Below are positions 47,101 through 59,100 of a stretch of 64,000 nt of DNA, in pieces (positions within the stretch are counted from its first letter, which is position 1; each line of letters starts with the position of its first letter). The translations under genes were made by a program, and so were the position numbers. This DNA comes from Chenopodium formosanum (lineage: Eukaryota; Streptophyta; Magnoliopsida; Caryophyllales; Amaranthaceae), in the NCBI GenBank assembly GCA_024500155.1, contig CM044877.1, positions 74,480,001 through 74,544,000 on the forward strand, read 5' to 3'. The notes below the pieces were generated by a model that searched no databases, was not told the origin of the DNA, and was given only the letters and a program-made list of their open reading frames with translations.

Positions 47101-50100
47101 TGTGCCGTTCTTTTGAGTTGTTCTCTGGTCTCCAGAACTTTTTTCTGACAAAGACAAAATTCCCCAGAAATAAGACAATCAACTCAATTTTTTAAAATAA
47201 TAAAATTACTTTCTTAACAAAAATCTAAACTTAAGGAGAGCTTTTAAAATAATTGTTCACCAATGATAACTAACAGGAAAAAACAAACATAACAATAATG
47301 CACAATAAAAAGGCAAGGGAAAACGAGAGAGAACAAGGATGACATGACATTTATTATATTGTGGACCCAAGTTATCATGATGCAATTTGTTGCCCCGAAT
47401 GAACATAAAGTTCAAAGATTACAAATATCTTTCATTTGTTCAGAATTGCTGAACAGGTGCATAATTTTTGGATTTTATGAACTCTATGTTCATTAATCAT
47501 TATCTTTGAACTATATGTTCAACAGAAACCAAGAGGTGCCAGAACCAGGATATGATTTTCATACATACTGAAGTAGTATTAACATAATCAATAATATAAT
47601 CTATAGCTCTGCTATGAAAATGACAAGGATCGTAAAAGGCAACAAAGATAAATACAATGTACTAACCATAGCATGATAGTTAATAAAGTTCTTGTGACAC
47701 CATTTTGATGATTTGCCGGACTGCAGAAATCCTTTGTACACATTTAGGAAAGTCACATGGTCACCCTGCATAAGCATCATATTAAAAATTAACATGGCAA
47801 CTGGAATTTTCTACATCTCAATCCTTGAATGTTGTCAAATGGGATGTTTGATGGTGGGTATGATTATACAGAAGAAACTATACCCGTCCAAAAAGTGAGA
47901 CACTTGTTCAAGAAAATTTGAATACTAGGCACTCGATCTTATAGGACTCTTTGAAATGGTGGGTAAAATTTATTTTCTTAATCCACCTTATAAGAATAGA
48001 GACCGAAGACCAATTCTATCCCAAATCAGTATGACCGATGTATTATTCACCCCAAACGTCATTGCCAAGAAAAAGAAACATTATAAAATAATGACAATTA
48101 CACAAGGGGGGATACAAGGAGAATGAAGGGTGTCTACATATACAGGTATAACAGAACTTATCTAACCTATTTTGTTAAATGGCAACTTGGCAAGGGCTGG
48201 GATTGGGATTGTGGAAAGAAAGTATCTATCACTTTACTAAGGCCTAAGTTATGGATCAGAGTGAAATATTCTGAAAATTGTAATTCATATATACTAAGCT
48301 ATGGACCAGAGTAAATTAGCCATAGGAATTCATAACACACCTCAGCAGCAGCAAATCGGAGCTTGGCTTCATCTAGCTGCTTCTGTGCTCCCCTTACAGA
48401 GATCCAGATTGACTGCACATACTCTTAAATTTCAGTAAATCTTTCACAAAATAAAATAAAAATTGATGCTATACTTTCAACATCATACACTGACTTGTTC
48501 TTAAAGTTGTCATAAAACCATAAGAAAGAGTGTGTTATGTGATCTTTTAAGACTAAATGCCGTCAAAAGCACATTCCTATAAAGTGTTCTTAATCTTACC
48601 ATTGCTTTAAAAATCAAATTCGGTCAATATCCTTTTCAAAGCACTTTTGAAAACATGTAATGACATGGAAAGATCACTCTTTAGCAAGTGTAAGGTAATC
48701 TATAATAGTACATCTGACATTCTGACCTTCCAAATCCAAGTACCGCAACTTGCAAGAACCTTGTAAAGTAGGCTTCAGATTACAGACCAATTTATATTAC
48801 ATAAATGTAATCCTTATACCTTCCCACCCCATCATTCTCAAAAGGAAAATATCACTCTGTAGCAAGTGTAAGGTAATCTAAAAGGAGAATTATCCTATCC
48901 TTGTACCCTAAACCTCCCAGAAATTCAGTCAATTTTTTTTTTAAAGCACATTAGAAAACATTTGATGGCATGGAAATATCACTCTGTAGCAAGTGTAAGG
49001 TAATATCTGTACATCTGACCTTCCAAATCCAAGCATTGCAACTTGCAAGAACCTTGTAACATAGGCTTCAGATTACAGACCAATTAAGAATACACAAATG
49101 TATCCCTATACCCTAATCCTCCCACGCATTGTCCTATGACTCCTATCCCCATCATTCTCAGAAGGAAAATATTTTCAAAAGATAGACTTTAAACTGGCAA
49201 ACAGACACTGCCTAGTCAAACATACTTATTTGTTCCCTTCAAGGGTTAATTCTGTGGCTATAATTCCATGTGCAGCAACAGCCAATCCAGAGAGAAAAAA
49301 TAATAAGCATACAACTACTTCATTATAAATAACATATAAATTGCATAACAAAAGAATTCTAAGGTTAAGAAGGGGGAAGGATTAAACCTGTACAGAAAGA
49401 ACTGATGCAATAGTAAGCATTTCCTCTGAACACCCTAGTTCATTAGACACAAGCAAAGCCTTTGAAAGCATGGGATCCTGTAATATAGGATTCAGAAAAT
49501 CATGCACAAAGAGATAAGCTGATAAAATATAGAAGAGCTTATCTAATTCATGGTCATTCAACATCAAAAGACAAGCATAAACAATTATGACTTGTCATCA
49601 TGAGCTGCAGATAATGTAAAAACACACTATAATGTTAGTGTTGAAGCATACACTCTTCATACCTAACAAGGTTTCAAATATTCCTTTCTGAGATGTCCTA
49701 AATAGAAATACTTTATGCCGTTTCCAACTGTACTGGTCCGTTATCTCTCTCCATCACATTTTATATTGTCTCCATATTAGCACTTTCTCTTAATTATTCT
49801 CTCTCTATCACAACCAATTTACTATTTGCATTTAACAAATACTGTTAATCTACATGCCAAACCAAAATGTGAAATAGTAAAATAACAAAAAGAAGTCACT
49901 TTTATCATTAAGCCATGATAATGAAATATTTAAATAATAAAAAGGGGTGATGTTATCCAACATGTCCTTTTTATTCCAACCCTTACCGAGAGTTCTTGGA
50001 GGAATGAGGAAAAGAACACAAGAACGCGATATCACAAAGTCCAACCACAAGTCCACAAGACTTACTACACGAAAATAACTAAATGTAATTGTGAATCTTA

Positions 50101-53100
50101 TTGTTAACAGAAATTCAGCACGCTGAGAACCATATTTACATAGGCTCCTGACCCATTAGGAAAATGAGCCTTCGATAGCCTTTTTCTTCTCATGGATCAT
50201 CCATTGCACATGACTACAGTATAATGATGTATGCTTTATTATATGTAATATGATCTTATAGCTAGTCTGTAATTTGACTCCCCCAACATTTTTAAATACT
50301 AAAGTCCTAATTACAGTAGGTCTGCAAGGCTTTGGAAAACCTAACCAATATAGAAATATTGCAGACTTCAGCATTCATTCACCTACCATTAGCAACATGT
50401 ATCCACATACCAAACTACACTTTATGTAAGGCGAATAATGGGAAAAAGCTATAGCCAAAGTTACACGCAACAATATTAGCTAGAGTTACAACAACCAATG
50501 TCCAACAAGGCTCCCCCCTGGGCAAAGCAACCTTATTCTTGTGATAACTAACAGGTACACAAGTAGCAAGAACCATCATCTTGAAAACACCAGCCACATA
50601 TTTTCTCATCAAATTAATCCTTTTATTCTTCTCTATACTTCCAAACAGGGCAATATCCGGTTGTCCGGGTTGTGTCAATTATCCAAATCTACTACTTCTA
50701 TAATCACTTTCATTTGTATGTTATATTCAACATAATACAGAACAAAAAAGATTTTCCATCAGGCCAACAATGAATATGATACATCGTCAATGAATGCACA
50801 ATTCTCTAATAATACTTCATTTACCAATCACTGAATTTCCAGAAAACTGTCTTGTAGGTCCGATTTTATGAGTGTGAAATCAAGTTCAATAGTCACTTTG
50901 AAGCATATAAAAGTTGCGAACTATTATGCTTTGACAGGAACTGATATCCTATTGAGAGGAACTGTCACAAAAATTATAAAGCCTTGGCATGAAAGTACCA
51001 GTGGAATTTCAGCAACTTGGAATCCAGTAGGTGAAGTGAGCTTGGCATCATCATCAAGCACACCTAGAGAGTACAATACTTCAAGAGCTCTAATCATAGC
51101 TTCTGGTGATGGTGATGCGGGCCACCCAAAATTCAAGATATTATCAATTCCTAGAGCCTTCAACTGCGCATATAGTGAAAACATAAATGCTAGTAAATAT
51201 ATTGTGCGTTAAAAAGGATAAAAATAATAATGTATATAGCATAGCAGTTAAGAAAACAGCAATGTTATTAATATATAAAAAAAAAATTAAAAAAAATAAA
51301 TAAAAAAAAACACAATTCATTCAGCAGAAAAATAATTGATACAGAAGAACAGAATATGGGGACCAGGAATCCACCATCAAGGGAAAACAAAAAAGAAAAA
51401 CTTGCCAAACGTCAGAAAGGGACACATTAGGATATTTACTGGTCATTTAATTGGAATCCCTCACTTTAAGGTTCAAACTGCCATTAGATGAATAGACATA
51501 CTACTTGGTCAAGATAAGAAGGCACTAGGCAGCGAAGGAGGGACATAAGTCACATAACACTGCTCTCCTTCCAATTTTACTTGAAAGAATCAACGTTTGT
51601 GCTAGCTTGAATGAGATTAATGACAATCAATAATAATAAAAGAATGAAAACAAGCAACGAAGACAAAAAAGCATTTACCGTGGAAACGTGAAACCACTGC
51701 ACTATAGAGTAATCTTTGATTAAGAACAATGTAGTTTACAAGCTTTCAAAGCACCAAACAAGTTCCCACCCCAAATACACCCCTTCCCACACTCAAACCC
51801 CAAGTGTTAGGGCTTTTATATCTGAGGCCCTCTCGCTCTACATCTTACACTTCATTTCATTCTCATTATTACTCTAATACAATGACTAAATATGAGTATA
51901 TATAGTGCAAGGCATAATAAACATTCCTACGATCATAAATAAGCCACACCATTTAAATCGCAAGGTCGTAGAAAACAAGCAGGCTTGGTTAGGGCGAACC
52001 TTGCTTGGTTCGAGCCAACCACCAAGCAGGCTCGGGCGAACCTTTTCCCAGTGACTTAGAGTCACTTTTCCCTTTGAGTTCGGGCGAACATCCCACATGT
52101 TAAGGCAAACTTTCAGGCAGATAGCTCTTCATAAAATGGCCATAACTTTTTTGTCCAAATCGAGCTTATGATGAGTCGTTGGAAAGCACTTTAAACAAGC
52201 TATCACCTCCAACTTGAATCATCTCAAAATCATTTGAAGTCAAGGCTTTGCCATCCATCCGAAGCTATGCCTTGAACCGTTTCCCACACCTTCTAGACCT
52301 AACTTACTTCCATGTCCATTGATAACACGATAATATATTCGTTTTACATGCCATATTTATATGATATTTGTCGTGCTTTCCTCCTACATTTAACTATTTA
52401 AGTGACATTTTATTATATATTTCAATATTGCTCTCCTTGGGTTCTTTTTCTTTGTTTTGTAGGAATAAGTTGTTGCTCGAGTTGAGCCATGAATCAGAGA
52501 TGTTATTATGTGACAAAGAGAAAGAAATGCCTTCAAAGGCAGCCTACTCCACAACCTAGTTGCGGCATGTACCACTTCTCTACGGCCTACCCGTGGCTCG
52601 CGACTTTTAACTGCAGCCTAGTTGCGGCCTCTTGATTAAGTGACGAATTAGCTCAATTTTTGGGATTTTAGGAGTCCTAATCGTAAGTAAAGTCGACTAC
52701 TATTTTCCTAGCATATAAATAGGTTTTAGATAGTCTTCTATTTAGCACTTACATACATTATTTTAGAGTTTGGTATTACGTTCTTCTACATTATTTTCTA
52801 GGGTTTTGCTTTGAAGATTTCATAATTGATTCCAAGTATTGATTTCTTCTCCCAATTCTCTTATTTTATTATTGTTAATTGTGTTATCTTTATTGAATAT
52901 CATTCTTGATTTTCTTACTATGTGTGAATGGTTTCCTTATTCCAAGATCTGAGGAACCCAAATACGATTAATGCATGATTTAATTCTTTAAATTCTCTAA
53001 TGATAATTGCAATTGATATGCTTAATTGATTGTGCTCATACCAATACTAGATTAGGGATAATTAGTATTGTTATTAATCCATTGTTTTAATCGTAATGCG

Positions 53101-56100
53101 AGTTGGGTTTTGACGGGTTTGAATAAATCAATTAAGGGTTAGAAGTTCATCACGGGCGTAGTTGAATGGATGATTAGGAAGTTAGAGTAATGTGCTCATA
53201 GTCTTTTATTACATGATTCCAGAAAAGTAAGCTTGATTGTATTTAGGGAAGCCATCGATAACTAGGGAGAGATCATTGGTACTATTTAGGGATTAATTTT
53301 CCTCGTTAATCAATTGAATTATATGTTAAGGGTAGAACAACTGTTGTGTTAATTGTATTCGTGGTGATGCTTGATCAAAGATGTTTTCAACATTTGATAA
53401 ATTATATTACTTAGATTTAATCGTTTTAATGAGTTCTTTAGTTATTAATTCTCATTATTATTTTGATTACTTGCTTAGCATTTATTTGAGTCTGTTTAAC
53501 TAGTCAAACCATAGTCTCTTAGGATTCGATCCTTACTAGCCTATCTACATAGTAGTGGTCTTGTTAGGTTATTTTTGTCAGGTACGCGACACGCCTATCA
53601 TCCATTATTGAAATGGATTGATTGAGAGCATCTGACCTCCCAACTCCAACATTGTGGATTATGATCTGATGCAGGGGGACTGTCATGGGAATTTTATTAC
53701 ATAACTAACTAATAAATTTCGAGATATTATGGTCATCTTTTTTTAAGAACCACAACAGTCGAGCGATGATTTTTAATTTGGGCAGGAAAGTACATCATTT
53801 AAGAGTTCTAAGCTTCTAGCATTTGTAAAAACCTTAGTATAGAACTAAATTTCAATTCATTTTATCTAGCAAGACAAGCAAAAATAGGACCTCAAAAAAT
53901 TCCAGCATCTTAGCAGCAAAAAGCCTTTTGCAAAACATTTAAAGACGATGACTTGCCTGTATAACGCAGGAGACAAGGTTTGATCTCTGCATCTCAGGAA
54001 TCCCCTCAGCTGGCATTTCATTAACATAATATTCCTCGGTATATAACCTGAGTTGAAGAAGAGAAAAGGGATAATACTATTGTATGATTCTTGATCTCTG
54101 TTAAGCAACAGCATAACTTAGTGAATGGTTATCAAAAAAATCTAGTGTTTGATGCCTTCAGTAGTAAGTAGCTAAACTGTAGAGCAATTTAACAATTTGC
54201 AATGACATTCAAATGATAAATCACTACTTTTTCTTTCTACCATGAAAACAAATATTCCCCTTTGTTAAATGAGCTCCTAACATACACCTACTTTTTTATG
54301 ATGTACTTACTTTCCATTTTAAGGTATTTTATTTGGCGTAGCGACTTCTATGCTATTCTATCAAACAAATTTAACTATCTAACCCTTACCTTCTTTTACC
54401 TTATTTTCCTTTTTATTACACTAACCCACCTTATTACTATATCCACCTTTTTTCTTACATCCACTTGACTCTTCTTGAAATACAACACGCATACATCAAA
54501 AGAAAACAGAGGGAGTATTATCTATCCCTATACTGCAGAAAGATTCAGTCACTGAATTGGACCAATTTAGTCCCAAACATGCTCCAGAAAAATCAACTCT
54601 TGATTCCTCTAAGACTGCATCTTTTTATTTATATGAATTATCAAACACATGTGGATTGAATTAAGAGCCAGTTTTGGCTTTGGACAATGTGGTTGATGCA
54701 AAGGATTTGGCCTTAAGAGAGAGGTAGATTTTGCTGGGAAAGTCGGCTGGTTACTTGATTGATATACAAGAATTCAGCATTTAGAAGTGGGTTTGAAAAC
54801 AAATCTATTGCAATTAAATTTTTCCCAAATTCCTAAGATTAGTCCATCACTTTTACTTACTTTCATTACAATATTCTCGAAATAGGAAGTAGTTAGCTTT
54901 TTCTGAAGATGACTGTAAATTTTTCAAGAAATAAGCACCACGCAGAAAATCATACTATGTGGTTTTAACAATAAAAACTTAGAAAGGTTAAATGCTTCTT
55001 ATTCAGAATGCATTCCCCATGGCGAGCAAGGAAAAAGAAATGAAGTAACTCAAGGAAACCAAATGTGAAGTCTTTAAGCAAACAATTATGCAGGGGAGCT
55101 GAATCTCCCGATAGAAAGCAGTAGTCATGGTAAATAACTAAATCACGTATGATAGAGATTTTACATGCTGATAAAGTCAGGAGAAAGGAATTAGTATAAA
55201 TAAAGAAGAGAAAGTACCTGTAACATTTCCCTGGTCTCACTCTTCCAGCCCTACCTGTCCTTTGTCTTGCAGAAGCCTTTGATATGGGTGCCACCACCAA
55301 ATTCTCAATATCTGACAGCTATATCACATAAAACCATCTTAGACAAAATAGCAAAAGAAAACTAAGCTAAAAAAAATAAAATAACCAACTTTAACTTCCT
55401 TTAATAAGATAGCCGATAACAGATACCCAAACATCACATGAGAAATATTCATCAAAGAAAGTACGAAATCACTCAATTCTCATACTTGGCAAACACAGCA
55501 CTCAATTCTCATGCTTGGCAAACAAAGCACTCCATGATAAAGAATAAAACTTAGGAAGAAGATAATATTGAAAAGTACCGGATCATAAAAACGCTGTTTT
55601 GAGAAGCCACTATCAACAACATAGACTATGCCCTGCAAGATACATGTTTAAGTTAAGGCATTACAAAGCAGCAGCAATTTCTCATATTACATTGATACAC
55701 ACTATTACCTCCAAAGTCAATGATGTCTCTGCAATATTTGTCGATATTATAACCTTCCTTTTCCCTCTAGGAGTAGGAGAAAAGATCAAGTCCTACAAAG
55801 TAGCCCATAAAATCAGATGCTTGTCAGAATAAACACAGCATTGAGACAGGATTAGGCGTCATAAACCAGAGCCTACAGTTCTTACCTGCTCAGCACGTGA
55901 AAGTCCGGAGTATAAAGGCAGAGCGAGCAATTCTAGCAAAGCACAATATAAAAATCAAATAAGTGATTTTACATTTCCAGTTTCCACAAACAAAGTAGAA
56001 GTAAAAATACTTTGAAACAGAAACCAACACCAACAAAGTTATATAAGCCCTTAATAACACAGTAATTCTAGCATAATGTCTAGCTCAAAACATGCATACA

Positions 56101-59100
56101 TCTTAATTTACAAGCTACAATAGGAAAGGTACTCTGTCCTTTGAGCTACAACGTCAACCTAAATCCCACTCCTATAGTCCCACCTCATACCATACCATTA
56201 GCCCAGCACTTCTATGAGGCTCCAGCCAGGGAGCAAAGGGGTCAGGTTAAAGCAAGCATATACAGTGTGAGTAAGCACAGCAGAGCCCTCTGATTTCTCA
56301 ATTAAAGTTTTTTTTTTTTGGACATAATTCTTTCAGATTTTTACTAGTGGGATAACTCCTCTACAGAATACAGACCGATAACATTTCGTTGATAAAAGGT
56401 AAATATAAAAATGAGATTGTGGGATTTGGTTGATTAAGAGCAAATAGAAAAAGAAGTTAGTGGAGTTTGATTATAGAAATGTGAATAAAAAACTAGATAA
56501 ATTTGAGTTGAGACTTCCATTTAGGGACAAAAGTTTAATTGGGGATGGAGGGAGTATAAGACTCAACTAAGAAAGGACCAAATTTAAAGATCTAAATGTC
56601 CAAGGTTGATTCACAAATCATGCCTGGGATCCAAAACTTGAGAATTGGCGGTTTTTGAACTTTTGTAAACCATGGTCTCCCATTCAAAACCGCAATCATG
56701 TCCCTTTTAGATTATTCCAACATCATTCAGGTAGAGCTTTGGGCTCACCACATTATACCACTCGTCCACTCAATGACTTACATTAACTCTAACAATCACA
56801 CCACCCTCTCCAAAAATATATAGAGTGATGCTACTATGTCTAAAAGAAATTCCTGTTCTCCAGTTTCCAGCTATGGCAACTTGATGAATTGTCGTGCCTA
56901 ACATAACAGGGTCCTTGCATCAGAATCCACTTCAGTTTTATAAAATACTATTTTCACAAACATTTTCTGGGTACTACTTGGAGAGACATAGCATGTACTC
57001 AGTGGCAATATAGTGAAATTGCTCATCCATTACTCATCTAGCTTCAAACTTTCAACATTGTTAATTATTTTTATTCTGGTGCATTTTCCAGAAAATATAA
57101 AAAATACCAGCAACAGCCACTCTCTGCGAGATTGCCTGCCACAGATCAGCAGACATTTAAATCACCATGTTCAATAACAACAATACTTCCCTCCTTTCCA
57201 TATCTTCTGTCGACTTACCTAATACTTCTTATTTCATGTCCCTTAACATATCAATGCAATTATGCAATACTACTTGTGAACTTAAAATTCAATACTAAGT
57301 CTCAGTGTTAAATACCTATGTAATAATTACCAACTTCATAATATATATGCAGAACCTGAAAAGTCACTTGGAATGGAGGGAGTAATGCTCAAGGTTGAAA
57401 AATAGTGAAGATTCATCAGAGATTGAAAATACCAGCAATCTAGCATCTTCCAAGAATAAGCAGAACTAATTGTATGATCTATGATGCCAAGTTAAACACA
57501 CTCTTTCCAACAAACTAGTATATGAAATATGGAAAACTAACTTCCTAAGAACTTAGGAAGTATGCTAATGACTTACCTCCTGAGCTTCTATCAGAACTCT
57601 GAGCTTCTTCGTTAAGCAGCTGAACAGCAGCATCAATATCATCTTGACCCGTAAGGAATACAAGGATATCACCCACTGTTTGCTATAAAACAGAAGTAAA
57701 AGCATAAAGAAAGTGAGACATAAAAGTTACTGGAAAATCAAGCAAGTTGAGAGGAAGTCCATTCACAATATAAAAGAGTCAAATGCCCAATCTACATTAC
57801 TTTATTTGTTTTCCTTGATATGTGTATGTGTATGTGTATCTACAATAAATGGGAAGAACTTAGTGGAACGGAGGAAATATTATTATAATTTTCATTTGAA
57901 TGCTGAAAATTCTTCTCATTTGGAATCTAAACAAAGCACATCTAAAGAGAACTTTCTAAATTATTCCAATATATAAGAAAAAACATAGACGAGGGATTTT
58001 GTTTGATTCATCTCAATGAGTACTTTTAGAATATCAAACTTTTATAATTTATACATTCACCTAATTAGGAATATTAACGACTAAAAATGTGTATCGGTAA
58101 ACGTATAAAAGGGAAATGGGAAAGAACTTAAAGGAATAGGAGTAGATTTTGTTGAAATTTTATTTTAATTTTTACATTATAGTTTTTTTTTTTTTTTTTT
58201 TTAAAAAAAAATTATAGTTTCTTTCATTTTTAATATGATTTTCATTTTAACAAGGATTGTTTTTACTTAACCACCTTCAAAAAAAAAAATCAAGTTTTGG
58301 GTTTAACTACCTTAAATATTTTTTGAATTCTACCACCTTAAATATAATCTATTTTGATTATACCACCACTTAACTAATTCATGGAGGAAGACAGTTAAGT
58401 CTTGGCAAAGTCAACAATAAAAAGTTTGTTAAGGATGTAAATTACAAAAAAAAAAAAAAAAAAAAAAAAAGTTGGTTAAACCCAAAAACAGGAATTTTCA
58501 AGATGGTAAAAGTCAAAAAATTCTTTTTAATAATGTTAATATTATTGGGGTTTCATATCAATAATTTAGAATGGAAACAAACAAATTTTGTTGGAACAGA
58601 TCAATTTTCACAAAAGTAGTAAAATTTCACTCACACAACTAAGTCTCCTCCAATTGTTATCAAAAACCTATACATTACACAAATTAGATACTTGAACATT
58701 AATTATACAAGTATGTTCCATGTTATCAGAATCCCACTTCACCTACTTCACTACATAAATATATACTTGCAACGTCAAGTTACAACTATTAAAGTAATGA
58801 TCAACTTGTTCATTTTATTGAAGTAAAAACTGGTTCTCATTATTAAAGTTAGTCAGCTAATAGCACAAATAAAATTTACTTGGAAAATTTATAATTTTAT
58901 TTCAAACAATTGTAGACAAAACACGTTAATTTCAGACAATTTCAGGTTATATCAAACAATTGTTAAATAACTTTAGACCAAATAAGTTTAGATAAAGTTC
59001 AGTCCAGAAAATAATACAGGTTCTACATAAAATAATATAAGTTCAGACAAAATAAAATGAAGCAAACGGAGCTTTAATCACCGCATAATACAAAATATTT

